A stretch of 64,000 bases of DNA from JASMHC01 sp964476515. Lineage in GTDB: Bacteria > Pseudomonadota > Alphaproteobacteria > Rhodobacterales > Rhodobacteraceae. Position numbers and translations under genes: made by a program. How positions within the stretch are numbered: position 1 is the stretch's first letter; the number at the start of each line of letters is the position of its first letter. Of the stretch, positions 17,956-26,690 are shown one piece after another. The notes beneath the pieces were generated by a model that ran no database searches, was not told where the DNA came from, and was given only the letters and a program-made list of their open reading frames with translations. The stretch spans positions 1 to 64,000 of the forward strand of contig CAYZAY010000001.1 of the NCBI GenBank assembly GCA_964476515.1, in the 5' to 3' direction.

Positions 17956-18010
17956 TCTGACAAAGCCTGAACACGCATAGTCGGGGAAACCCCACAAGAA
18001 AGACACAGGC

Positions 18011-18985
18011 ATGAGTGTGGACGAAGATCCTATGGCCCCGTCGAATGGTTGGACCAGAACCGAAGTGTCGGCCATGGCCGGTGGGTTTGTCTGGGCGCTT
18101 GGCATTCTTACCTACACGATTTTTCAAGCCTACGACGGTGACGAAGGTTTCAATCTGGATCTGCTATTTGTCGTCATTGCGCTGGTTCCACCTGCGTTGA
18201 TCTGGCTTTGGGCGCGCAGTTCTATCAGGACACGAGAGTTGGTGACGGAAATTAACGTCCTAAACGCGCGTCTTGTATCGCTTCGAAAGCATGTCGACGA
18301 ATTAGAGGACGGATTAGGCCCTCAGTCCGAGAACGACGGGTTGATGGACAAGATCAACCAGCTTGCCGAAGCTCAGGAAAAGATCGACACGACGCTTGCA
18401 GTGTTCATGTCGTCCAGAACCCCTGAGGCGGAAGGTCAGTTCACCCACACAGCCACGGGTCTTGACCCCAAACAGCAAAGTCTTTTACCGCGCGATATGG
18501 TGGACCCCCAAAGCCCGCTGTCACACGAGGATTTTGTCCGCGCTGCCAATTTTCCCCGCAGTTCAGAAGACAGGGTTGGTTTCGCTGTGCTGCGTCTTGC
18601 GCTGGAAAACGACAAGACCAGCCCTTTCATTCGCGCCGCTCAGGATATTCTGACCCTGCTTTCGCAAGAGGGCATCTATATGGATGATCTTGCGCCTGAA
18701 AAGACACGCGCCGAGATATGGCGTCACTTTGGCCAAGGTAAACGAGGCAAAGACATTGCATCACTTGGTGGCATTCGGGACCGTAAGATACTTGAAAAAG
18801 TGTCACTGCGCATGCGGGAAGACATGGTATTCCGCGACGCCGTTCATCACTTTTTGCGCAAGTTCGATCTGGTGTTCACCGAATTCTGCGAAGACGCTTT
18901 GGACGAAGACCTAACGCTATTCAGCGAAACACGCTCGGGCCGTGCGTTTATGCTGCTTGGGCGCATCGCGGGTACATTCGACTAA
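18011..18985 (+). CDS. Conserved membrane/coiled-coil protein of unknown function
   Basis: Protein of 324 residues with two transmembrane helices (about residues 20-40 and 47-67), a coiled-coil stretch (about 70-135: RELVTEINVLNARLVSLRKH and following) and a conserved C-terminal helical domain (about 170-320). Most of the protein is probably cytoplasmic. I do not recognise a named domain; similar proteins occur after greA in Rhodobacteraceae, from memory. It starts 55 nt after greA on the same strand and may share its transcript. Confidence 0.75.
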   Translation: MSVDEDPMAPSNGWTRTEVSAMAGGFVWALGILTYTIFQAYDGDEGFNLDLLFVVIALVPPALIWLWARSSIRTRELVTEINVLNARLVSLRKHVDELEDGLGPQSENDGLMDKINQLAEAQEKIDTTLAVFMSSRTPEAEGQFTHTATGLDPKQQSLLPRDMVDPQSPLSHEDFVRAANFPRSSEDRVGFAVLRLALENDKTSPFIRAAQDILTLLSQEGIYMDDLAPEKTRAEIWRHFGQGKRGKDIASLGGIRDRKILEKVSLRMREDMVFRDAVHHFLRKFDLVFTEFCEDALDEDLTLFSETRSGRAFMLLGRIAGTFD

Positions 18986-19035
18986 GCGCAAGAACCGGAT
19001 TGCCGTGCTTGCTGCATGGGTCTACCAATTTGGCC

Positions 19036-19740
19036 ATGACCAGAGACGTTTCCCCATTCGGACTAGGCATGAGAAAGGGTTTTCCTTTCATCTTTGTCGT
19101 GCTGCCCTTTGCGCTGCTGTTTGGCGTGGTCGGCACCGAAGCGGGTCTGAACATCGTGGAAGTCATGGCATTCAGTGTCGTTGTGGTTGCTGGTGCTGCT
19201 CAGTTCACAGCAGTTTCGCTGCTTAGTGAAAACGTCCCGACGATTATCGTTTTGCTGTCGTCGCTTGCTGTAAACCTTAGGTTTGCGATGTATTCGGCAT
19301 CTCTGACCCCATATCTTGGTGAAGCGCCGCTGTGGAAACGGGCGTCGGTGGCCTATCTGCTTGTGGACCAGGCGTTTGCTTTGTCCGCCGTTGAATTTGA
19401 AAAGCAGACATCTTGGAATGTTAACCAGCGGTTGGCGTTCTTTTTCGGTGGGGTGCTTCTGGTCATTCCGTTTTGGTATTTTGGGACTCTGGTCGGCGCA
19501 TTGGTCGGCAGCGCAATTCCGCCCGAATTCGCATTGGATTTTGCCCTGCCCATTTGTTTCATCGCCATGATCGGCCCATCGCTTCGGACGTTTGCGCATG
19601 TGGGGGCTGCGTTCACCGCAGCCGTGATGTCGATTGCCTTTTCTTGGATGCCACACAGCCTAGGTATCCTTGGCGCAGGGATCATTGCAATGATCGTCGG
19701 AGCTGAGATTGAGCGGCGCATCGATAGGGGGCAGTCATGA
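19036..19740 (+). CDS. azlC: AzlC-family branched-chain amino acid exporter subunit
   Basis: Inner-membrane protein of 234 residues with about seven helices; MRKGFPFIFVVLPFALLFGV and the NLRFAMYSASLTPYL block are characteristic of AzlC. With AzlD it exports branched-chain amino acids or analogues. The start at 19036 is preferred over the earlier frame because it begins at the family N-terminus. It overlaps azlD by 4 nt. Confidence 0.9.
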   Translation: MTRDVSPFGLGMRKGFPFIFVVLPFALLFGVVGTEAGLNIVEVMAFSVVVVAGAAQFTAVSLLSENVPTIIVLLSSLAVNLRFAMYSASLTPYLGEAPLWKRASVAYLLVDQAFALSAVEFEKQTSWNVNQRLAFFFGGVLLVIPFWYFGTLVGALVGSAIPPEFALDFALPICFIAMIGPSLRTFAHVGAAFTAAVMSIAFSWMPHSLGILGAGIIAMIVGAEIERRIDRGQS

Positions 19741-20063
19741 TCGACACCGTCAACCTATGGATTGTCATCATCGGTCTTGGGATCGGCAGCTTTGCCTTCC
19801 GGTTTGTCTTTCTAGGACTAATCGGCAATCGCCCTATCCCACCGTGGATACTCCGACATCTTCGCTATACGGCGGTGGCGATTATTCCCGCCCTTGTCGC
19901 GCCGTTGGTGATGATGCCCAAGGCCACCGGTGGAGAGTTCGACATTCCAAGATTTTCAGCCGCGATGATGGCGCTGTTGGTCGGGTATTTCACAAAGAAT
20001 GTACTGTGGTCGATGTTCAGCGGGGCAGTTGCGCTTTACGCGCTTCTCTATCTACTCGGCTGA
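19737..20063 (+). CDS. azlD: AzlD-family exporter subunit
   Basis: Small membrane protein of 108 residues with three to four hydrophobic segments, containing the typical PPWILRHLRYTAVAIIPALV block. It is the partner of AzlC, with the ATGA overlap indicating coupled translation. Its last bases overlap the convergent lipoprotein gene by 12 nt. Confidence 0.9.
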   Translation: MIDTVNLWIVIIGLGIGSFAFRFVFLGLIGNRPIPPWILRHLRYTAVAIIPALVAPLVMMPKATGGEFDIPRFSAAMMALLVGYFTKNVLWSMFSGAVALYALLYLLG

Positions 20064-20684
20064 AACTTCTTCGCGGTATCTGCCCAATGCCGCGTTGAAT
20101 TCGCCCAGAACAATCGACTTATCATCATCGTCCCAGTCATAGACGCTGCGCTCTTCCACGCCGTCCATCGCCGCAATCGCCTGACGTAGTTTTTCGGGAT
20201 AATACGTGCTTTTGATGTGCTCAAAGCCGGGCAGCCCAGACAGAACGTCGGTCACGGCAACGGTGCACATCATTTTGCTGACAGCGCCGTAGGCTTCGAT
20301 CTTTTGGATGGCCAGTTCTGCGACCTCGGGCGACACTTCGATTTCCTGCGCGACCGTGTGATAGCTTTCGCGGGCGTGGAACAGTTCATAAAAACCGCGC
20401 ATTTTTTCGGTGATGCCGTAGTGAACATCATTGCGTTCCGGAACAATGTTCACGCTGAACGTGCCTGCGGGGTCAAAAAGAACCCGCTGATGACCGTTGA
20501 TCATCAACCCGCTATGCGCACCTTTACCAGTGGAGTTCTTAACGATTGTATAGAGGGTAAGGGTCGTTGGACCTTCGTGCCGATACGCAGCACGCGCCAA
20601 AGCATCATCAGGAGCCCAAATAGGCTCTGCGCTGCATCCGGCCAAGCCGGCAATAATCAAAAGCAGAAAGGCGAGACGTTTCAT
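20052..20684 (-). CDS. Predicted lipoprotein of unknown function
   Basis: Protein of 210 residues that starts MKRLAFLLLIIAGLAGCSAEP, a clear lipoprotein signal with lipobox LAGC. The ATG at 20684 is chosen because it directly gives this signal; the upstream extension spoils it. The mature part contains GAHSGLMINGHQRVLFDPAG, which suggests a small soluble domain; no known family is assigned. Upstream on the same strand is the cytochrome oxidase small subunit. Confidence 0.8.
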   Translation of the reverse strand: MKRLAFLLLIIAGLAGCSAEPIWAPDDALARAAYRHEGPTTLTLYTIVKNSTGKGAHSGLMINGHQRVLFDPAGTFSVNIVPERNDVHYGITEKMRGFYELFHARESYHTVAQEIEVSPEVAELAIQKIEAYGAVSKMMCTVAVTDVLSGLPGFEHIKSTYYPEKLRQAIAAMDGVEERSVYDWDDDDKSIVLGEFNAALGRYREEVSAE

Positions 20685-20703
20685 AAAAGCCTCGCCGATG
20701 TTT

Positions 20704-20838
20704 TTAGCTGTTAAAGATCGCCAAGAAGACGAGAACAGCAATGCTGATCACAGAAACGCGGATCGAGAATTTGATGAAACCGTCGAACGTGCGTTCCTGA
20801 TCTGCGGTATCCATTGTGCCATGCTTATGTTCAGCCAT
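20704..20838 (-). CDS. aa3-type cytochrome c oxidase subunit IV
   Basis: A 44-residue peptide, MAEHKHGTMDTADQERTFDG followed by one transmembrane helix (about residues 21-42) and ending AIFNS. This matches the small bacterial aa3 oxidase subunit IV family found in Rhodobacteraceae, a single-helix accessory of the terminal oxidase. It is too short for most gene callers. GAGGATATG precedes the start, giving a good ribosome site. Confidence 0.9.
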   Translation of the reverse strand: MAEHKHGTMDTADQERTFDGFIKFSIRVSVISIAVLVFLAIFNS

Positions 20839-20911
20839 GATCATATCCTCATAGGGTATTCAATTGTTACCGGCTCAGTTAACTGATTCCAAGGGGCCTG
20901 TCATTAGGTCA

Positions 20912-21376
20912 CTAACGCGCAGGGGTGTTTTCGTCCAAATCTTCGGCCAACCGAAATCCGATACGCGTGGGTTCTTCGTCAAACGACACCAACGGCAGTG
21001 CACGAAGAATCACATTTAGCTGTGTCACATGTTGTACGAGCTGCATTTTGTTGCCTTCGTGATCCGACCCGTAGAATGTGACGATGTCGGGATCAAAATA
21101 TCCCATGCCTTCGATCCGCAAGACGCCAGCGTCAGACCCTGCAAAGCCCATTGCCACTTCGTGTTCGTTATCAAGCTGCTCTTCAAAATTCTTGATATAA
21201 AGGATCAACCGCTCATACGCCCAGCGCGCGGCGCTTTTGACTTCTACAGGTTGCTCAGTGACGGTCTTGGCCAAGGCTTGCTCGGACGCCTTTTGCACCT
21301 TTGGATCGGTGTGGCATTCATGCAAAGCAGGTTTGTCGGCACCGTTTGTCTGCGATATTTTCGGTTCTTCTGTCAT
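20912..21376 (-). CDS. Conserved hypothetical, DUF6173-like
   Basis: Protein of 154 residues without a signal or membrane segment. The middle part, AARWAYERLILYIKNFEEQL then HEVAMGFAGSDAGVLRIEGMGYFDPDIVTF, resembles proteins I remember as DUF6173. Function unknown. It starts at the ATG overlapping the MBL-hydrolase stop by one base (TGATG), so it belongs to the acyl-CoA dehydrogenase/MBL operon. The C-terminus ends in acidic residues and ENTPAR. Confidence 0.7.
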   Translation of the reverse strand: MTEEPKISQTNGADKPALHECHTDPKVQKASEQALAKTVTEQPVEVKSAARWAYERLILYIKNFEEQLDNEHEVAMGFAGSDAGVLRIEGMGYFDPDIVTFYGSDHEGNKMQLVQHVTQLNVILRALPLVSFDEEPTRIGFRLAEDLDENTPAR

Positions 21377-22419
21377 CAACTAACAGTTTGCCACAACCAC
21401 GCGCCGTCGTCACGTCGCGTTCGCGTGATATCGCCCTGTTGGTAAAGATGGTTCAGATGCGCAAGGCTTTCGAACAAGGCCAAACCATAGGCACCTTCTT
21501 CGATTTCGCGCTTGAACAGCGGAATAAAGCATTCGGCGGCGGTCTTTGGTTCATCCAGATGCTTCACCAATCTTTCCAATGCGCCGTGGTGGTTGTCGAT
21601 AAGCTGACGCATCCGAACTGGCATACCTGTGAACGGAAGCTTGTGACCGCCCAGAACTAAATGATCTTCGCGGGCGAATTGCGATAACCTCTCGCAAGCT
21701 TCTAGCCAGTCGTCCACGGGGTCGGCGTCTGGTTCGGTCGCGTAGACCCCGATGTTTGAGCTGATTGACGGCAGGATCTGATCGCCGGCCAGCACCAGAC
21801 TGCAATCTTTGCTCCAAAACGTTGCATGCTCAGGCGCATGGCCATTACCGATGTGGATATCCCAATCGCGGCCACCAATGCGGATCTGGTCGCCTTCTTT
21901 GATCCGCTTAAAGCCAAGCGGCATCGGGTAAACAATATCCGCAAAATTAAACGGGCGCTCTGAGGCGCGCTTGGCGTAGATGTCGCCATCCATTCCGGCG
22001 GCTTTCCAATGCGCAAGCGTTTCATCCGTCGGAAGCGCTTGATTGTCGAGAGTCAGCATTCTGGCGAACAACCACGACGTCCGCGTGGCGACTAACTCAG
22101 CGCCGTGTTCCTTTTGGAACCAACCTGCAAGGCCAACGTGATCAGGGTGGTGGTGCGTAATGATAACACGCCCAATCGGCTTCCCGTTGAGAGGTCCGCT
22201 TAGAACCTTCTCCCAAATCGCCCGCGCGCGCTTTGAGTTGAAACCCGTATCAACAATCGTCCAACTGTCACCGTCATCCAACGCGTAGCAGTTCACGTGA
22301 TCCAGCTTCATCGGCAATGGAAGGCGTATCCAAAATACGCCTTGTGCAACTTCTATTGCATCGCCTTCTGCCGGAGGGGCTTCGAACGGGTAGCGGATAG
22401 GTTCAAAGTTCGTGGTCAT
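21376..22419 (-). CDS. Metallo-beta-lactamase-fold hydrolase
   Basis: Protein of 347 residues with the di-zinc MBL fold. The metal motifs are THHHPDHVG (about residue 90), GHAPEH, GDQILP and GHKLPF. It ends with a helical C-terminal part. It overlaps the acyl-CoA dehydrogenase by one base and DUF6173 by one base, forming a three-gene operon. By context it may hydrolyse a CoA ester or other fatty-acid-related substrate; this is inference. Confidence 0.88.
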   Translation of the reverse strand: MTTNFEPIRYPFEAPPAEGDAIEVAQGVFWIRLPLPMKLDHVNCYALDDGDSWTIVDTGFNSKRARAIWEKVLSGPLNGKPIGRVIITHHHPDHVGLAGWFQKEHGAELVATRTSWLFARMLTLDNQALPTDETLAHWKAAGMDGDIYAKRASERPFNFADIVYPMPLGFKRIKEGDQIRIGGRDWDIHIGNGHAPEHATFWSKDCSLVLAGDQILPSISSNIGVYATEPDADPVDDWLEACERLSQFAREDHLVLGGHKLPFTGMPVRMRQLIDNHHGALERLVKHLDEPKTAAECFIPLFKREIEEGAYGLALFESLAHLNHLYQQGDITRTRRDDGAWLWQTVS

Positions 22420-24128
22420 TAACCTGCCAGATCATCAATGCTGAAGGCATATAGATCAGACGCCCCCTGTTTCGCATGCTCAAATAGCCCAGCATGTTCC
22501 GGAAGCAAACGGTTGATGTAGAACTTTGCCAGCTTCGAACGGGGACCTTCGCCGCCTTCGTGGTCAGCGGCAAGCAAGTGGAAGTAGCCGCCAAGCACGC
22601 GGGCAAAGCCGGTCAGATAGGGGACCGCACCGGCAAACCGGTCGTTCATACCAGCCGCGACAATGGCTTGGGTCGTTTCTTTCAGCTCATCAGCAGCTTT
22701 TTCTACCGCAGAAGCTAGGTCGCCCAGCGAAGATTCCGCGGTGGCGTCTTTGATTTCGTCGATCAGCTTAAACGCGGCGTCTCCTCCGTCCATCATTTTG
22801 CGCCCGACAAGGTCCATCGCCTGAATACCGTTAGTGCCTTCGTAAATCGCAGTTACGCGCACATCGCGCGAATATTGCGCTGCACCGGTTTCTTCGATGA
22901 AACCCATGCCGCCGTGAACCTGAACGCCCATCTCGGCTACGCGGATGCCTGTATCGGTTCCAAACGCCTTGTTGATCGGGGTAAGCAGCGCCGCGCGGGC
23001 TTTCCAAGCCACATCGCCGGTTGCGTTGCCCATGTCGATGGCCAACGCACAGCTTAGCGCGATCGCACGTGATGCAAAGACATCCGCCTTCATCGTTGCC
23101 AACATCCGGCGTACGTCAGCGTGGTCAACAATCGTGCCATTTCCGCCTTCGACGGGTGACTTGCCCTGTTTGCGTTCAAGCGCAAAACTCAGCGCGTGTT
23201 GGTATGCCCCTTCAGCAACCGAAAGCCCCTGAACCCCCACGCCCAAACGCGCGTTGTTCATCATGGTGAACATCGCGGACATGCCTTTGTGGGGTTCGCC
23301 AACAAGCCACCCTTGAGCACCATCGAATTCCATGACTGCGGTCGGGCTGCCGTGCAGACCCATTTTGTGCTCAAGCGAAACAACCCGAAGCGAGTTCGCA
23401 ACTCTCGGTTCGCCGTTTTCATCAGGGATGTATTTAGGCACCATAAACAGGCTGATGCCTTTGGTGCCGGGAACACCATCAGGCAGACGTGCCAGAACTA
23501 GGTGACAGACATTTTCGGTGAAATCATTGTCGCCCCAGCTGATAAAGATTTTCTGCCCCGACACTGCATAAGACCCGTCCCCGTTCGGTTCAGCCTTTGA
23601 CGACAGCGCACCCACGTCCGACCCTGCCTGAGGCTCTGTCAGGTTCATCGTGCCGCTCCATTCGCCCGAAATCATTTTCGGCAAGTAAATGGCTTTCAGC
23701 TCATCGCTGGCGTGGTGCTCTAGCGCTTCGATTTGGCCTTGGGTCATCAGCGGGTTCAGTTCGAGAGACAGACAGGCACTGCCCATCATTTCGTTCACGG
23801 CCGTGGTGACGGTCATCGGCAAACCCATGCCACCGTTCTCTGGATCAGCCGCCATACCGACCCAACCACCTTCGGCAATTGCGCGGTAGCCTTCTGCAAA
23901 ACCGGGCGAGGTACGGACAATTCCGTTTTCAAGAAAAGCACCCTGTAGATCGCCATTGCGCTGCAGAGGGGCCAAAACCTGTTCGCTTAGTTTGCCCGCT
24001 TCGGTCAAAATCGCGTCGGTCAGATCACCGGATGCTTCGGCAAACTTTTCGGTATCTTCCAAGCAAGACATGCCAATGATGTTTTCGAAAATAAATTTGA
24101 AATCATTGATGGGTGCTCTGTAAGTCAT
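22419..24128 (-). CDS. Acyl-CoA dehydrogenase, DmdC-like long form
   Basis: FAD-dependent acyl-CoA dehydrogenase of 569 residues, longer than the classical 380-400 residue type, with the extra C-terminal domain of the DmdC/AcdA-type group. Key blocks are TEPQAGSDVG, NNARLGVGVQGL and YEGTNGIQAMDLVGRK. In roseobacters related enzymes act on 3-methylmercaptopropionyl-CoA during DMSP degradation, but the same group also oxidises ordinary acyl-CoA. No other dmd gene lies in the window, so the substrate is open. Confidence 0.85.
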   Translation of the reverse strand: MTYRAPINDFKFIFENIIGMSCLEDTEKFAEASGDLTDAILTEAGKLSEQVLAPLQRNGDLQGAFLENGIVRTSPGFAEGYRAIAEGGWVGMAADPENGGMGLPMTVTTAVNEMMGSACLSLELNPLMTQGQIEALEHHASDELKAIYLPKMISGEWSGTMNLTEPQAGSDVGALSSKAEPNGDGSYAVSGQKIFISWGDNDFTENVCHLVLARLPDGVPGTKGISLFMVPKYIPDENGEPRVANSLRVVSLEHKMGLHGSPTAVMEFDGAQGWLVGEPHKGMSAMFTMMNNARLGVGVQGLSVAEGAYQHALSFALERKQGKSPVEGGNGTIVDHADVRRMLATMKADVFASRAIALSCALAIDMGNATGDVAWKARAALLTPINKAFGTDTGIRVAEMGVQVHGGMGFIEETGAAQYSRDVRVTAIYEGTNGIQAMDLVGRKMMDGGDAAFKLIDEIKDATAESSLGDLASAVEKAADELKETTQAIVAAGMNDRFAGAVPYLTGFARVLGGYFHLLAADHEGGEGPRSKLAKFYINRLLPEHAGLFEHAKQGASDLYAFSIDDLAG

Positions 24129-24246
24129 GTGTCCTCCGACGCGGATCGCTTGGCATTTCGTGCGGCGGGCGGTATCACCCAGCCATTCGCCGCGAACCTA
24201 GCCAGCCTTCGGAACGCATCAATGAAAACCCTACGTCACTGATATT

Positions 24247-25194
24247 ATGTCGCCACGTGATACGAGATCCCTTCCAGCCACCGAACAAGGCTTGGACACA
24301 GCCGTCGAGATACTAACCGGCGGTGGTCTTGTGTCGTTTCCGACCGAAACGGTTTATGGGCTTGGCGCGGACGCTACCAACGACAAGGCGGTTGCGCGGA
24401 TATTCGAAGCCAAGGGCCGCCCTACCTTTAACCCGCTCATCGCCCACGTGGCGAGCGTTGAGATGGCCAAGAACTGCGTTGAATGGTCGGTTGATGCGGA
24501 CAAGCTTGCGTCGGCATTCTGGCCCGGGCCTTTGTCTCTTGTTTTACCGCTCAAAAAGGGGGCCGAGGTTTCGCCGCTGGTGACCGCCGGCCTGTCGAGC
24601 CTTGCTGTCCGCCTGCCCGAGCATCCGCTGGCACATGAATTATTGACGAAATTTGGCAAGCCTGTTGCTGCACCATCGGCAAACCCATCCGGCAAAATCA
24701 GCCCAACGACCGCAGCGCACGTACTGGCCGGTCTGGACGGCAAAATTGAAGCTGTCATCGACGGAGGCAATTGCGATGTCGGTCTGGAATCGACCATCGT
24801 CGGCCTTCTGGGGCAGCCGACCCTGTTCCGCCCCGGTGGCGTTCCGGTCGAGGCTATCGAAGCCGCGCTTGGCATGTCGCTGAGCGTCGATACCTCACCC
24901 GATACGCTTTTGGCGCCGGGTCAGATGACGTCACACTATGCACCGGGTGCCAGTGTTCGACTGAATGCAACCGACTGGGCAGACGGAGAGCTTAGGCTTG
25001 GGTTCGGACATGTCGATTGTGATCTGAACTTGTCGGCGTCCGGTGACCTGATCGAGGCTGCGGCTAACCTGTTCCATCACCTGCATGCGCTGGATGAAAT
25101 GGCAGGAGACAAAATAGCAGTGTCACCTATCCCGACCCACGGGATTGGGGCGGCGATAAACGACAGGCTTAACCGCGCAGCGGCGCCGCGTTAA
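24247..25194 (+). CDS. L-threonylcarbamoyladenylate synthase (Sua5/TsaC type)
   Basis: Protein of 315 residues: an N-terminal YrdC domain (about 15-205) with GGLVSFPTETVYGLGADA, and a C-terminal Sua5 domain (about 210-315). It forms threonylcarbamoyl-AMP for the t6A37 modification of ANN-decoding tRNAs. The KxR/SxN elements of YrdC are retained in APSANPSGKISPTTA. It overlaps the convergent yqgE by 4 nt. Confidence 0.92.
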   Translation: MSPRDTRSLPATEQGLDTAVEILTGGGLVSFPTETVYGLGADATNDKAVARIFEAKGRPTFNPLIAHVASVEMAKNCVEWSVDADKLASAFWPGPLSLVLPLKKGAEVSPLVTAGLSSLAVRLPEHPLAHELLTKFGKPVAAPSANPSGKISPTTAAHVLAGLDGKIEAVIDGGNCDVGLESTIVGLLGQPTLFRPGGVPVEAIEAALGMSLSVDTSPDTLLAPGQMTSHYAPGASVRLNATDWADGELRLGFGHVDCDLNLSASGDLIEAAANLFHHLHALDEMAGDKIAVSPIPTHGIGAAINDRLNRAAAPR

Positions 25195-25766
25195 GCACGA
25201 CCGCCTGAACCGGACAGATGCAGGGCGCTGATGCCCATCGTCTTTAGGGCAGCATCCCATTTTCCTTCGTTGTCGTGCGAAAATACGATGTTGTCGTCGG
25301 ACTCGGTCGCCAACCATCCATTCATTTGCAGCTCGCCTTCTAACTGACCAGGCCCCCAGCCGGCGTAACCCAAAGCCATCAAGGATAGCTCGGGTCCGTC
25401 GCCTTTGGCTAAAGCTTCGAGAATGCCCAAGGTCGCGGTGACTTTGTAACCGCCGGGCACATCCATGCTGCTTTCGTCACCGGTGAAATCATCCGAGTGT
25501 AAAACAAAGCCACGTCCTGTTTCAACGGGACCACCGAAATGGACAGGCGTGTCCTGCACGTCTCCGGTGGTTTCGACCTTCAATTGTTCCAGAAGTTCGG
25601 CGAATTTAATCTCGCCCGCGGATTTGTTGACGATTAAACCCATCGCCCCTTCGGATGAATGTGAGCACACGAGGATTACAGATTTTTCAAATCTGGAATC
25701 GCCCATATCTGGCATTGCGATAAGCAATTTTCCGGTTAGGTCGGTGATTTCGTTTAGGATCGGCAT
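25191..25766 (-). CDS. YqgE/AlgH family protein
   Basis: Protein of 191 residues of the AlgH/UPF0301 family: LTGKLLIAMPDMGDSRFEKSV near the N-terminus, followed by GAMGLIVNK and HFGGPVETGRGFVLHSDD, and a GYAGWGPGQLE block. The function of the family is not settled. It is convergent with the Sua5 gene and divergent from the DsbD-domain gene. Confidence 0.9.
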   Translation of the reverse strand: MPILNEITDLTGKLLIAMPDMGDSRFEKSVILVCSHSSEGAMGLIVNKSAGEIKFAELLEQLKVETTGDVQDTPVHFGGPVETGRGFVLHSDDFTGDESSMDVPGGYKVTATLGILEALAKGDGPELSLMALGYAGWGPGQLEGELQMNGWLATESDDNIVFSHDNEGKWDAALKTMGISALHLSGSGGRA

Positions 25767-25883
25767 AGGTCAAACCTATCTACACCATTGGTAACTTCAA
25801 GATCACAATCCGATGAACGGCTGAAATTCGCCCTCGCGCTTTGTCGCAGGAATTGCCATCTACGTGGGAAAGGAGAAAACCGT

Positions 25884-26690
25884 TTGTTCAATCGTACGCT
25901 CAAATTAGCCTTGGCTGCAGTCGCTACCGCGTTGCCGGTTGGGTCGTATGGTATGGATAATCCGGTGCATTTAACTGTGCTTGAAGGTTGGCGTCAGGCG
26001 GACGGAACGCACGTAGCGGCGATCAAACTGGAGCTGGACGAAGGCTGGAAGACCTATTGGCGCGCACCCGGTGAAGGCGGGATTCCACCGTTCTTCGATT
26101 TTCTAGGCTCTCAAAATTTCGTCAACTTCAGTGTGAGCTGGCCAACACCGGAAGTTTTTGACCAGTCGGGGCTTTGGTCGATTGGGTACAAGGATTCGGT
26201 TATTCTGCCCTTCGAGATTGAACCACAAAACAGCAGCCGTGATATCCAGCTGGAAGGCGTGATTGATATCGGCGTCTGCAAAGAGGTGTGCTTGCCCGTT
26301 TCACTTGATATCAACGCGACGCTTTCGGCCAAGGCGAAAAAGAAAAGCCCAGCCATTCGCGCGGCAATGGCGTCAGTTCCCTACTCACGGACCGAAGCAA
26401 ACGTCGATAGCGCCATCTGCAAGCTGACCCCCGATGGAAGCAGAATGGTTATTCGCACCATTGTCGATTTGCCCGCAGCGGGCGACAGCGAATTCGTCGT
26501 CATCGAAAGCTCGGATCCGAACCATTGGTTCTCGGAAACCGAAACATCGCGCGAAGGGGACACTTTGACTGCAGAAAGCTCTCTAATGTCGATTGATGGT
26601 AGCGTCTTGTCGCTTCAACGCGCGGATATAAGGATAACGGTGTTGGGCGAAAACTACGCTGTCGATATTCAGGGATGCACCGGCAGCTAG
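25884..26690 (+). CDS. Exported DsbD N-domain-like protein
   Basis: Protein of 268 residues with an N-terminal signal (about 1-25) and a DsbD alpha-type domain. The redox-pair signature GVCKEVCLPV is near residue 130, as in the periplasmic N-terminal domain of DsbD (thiol:disulfide interchange). The eight-helix DsbD membrane domain and thioredoxin tail are absent. The start TTG at 25884 is chosen because it gives a signal peptide and has AAGGAG 8 nt upstream; the longer frame would bury the signal. It is divergent from yqgE and its stop abuts that of the RND pump. Confidence 0.85.
   Translation: MFNRTLKLALAAVATALPVGSYGMDNPVHLTVLEGWRQADGTHVAAIKLELDEGWKTYWRAPGEGGIPPFFDFLGSQNFVNFSVSWPTPEVFDQSGLWSIGYKDSVILPFEIEPQNSSRDIQLEGVIDIGVCKEVCLPVSLDINATLSAKAKKKSPAIRAAMASVPYSRTEANVDSAICKLTPDGSRMVIRTIVDLPAAGDSEFVVIESSDPNHWFSETETSREGDTLTAESSLMSIDGSVLSLQRADIRITVLGENYAVDIQGCTGS

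Noticed and set aside
22419..24128. Assignment as dmdC of DMSP degradation
   Set aside because: Similar length and group only; no dmdA, dmdB or dmdD nearby, so the specific role was not called.
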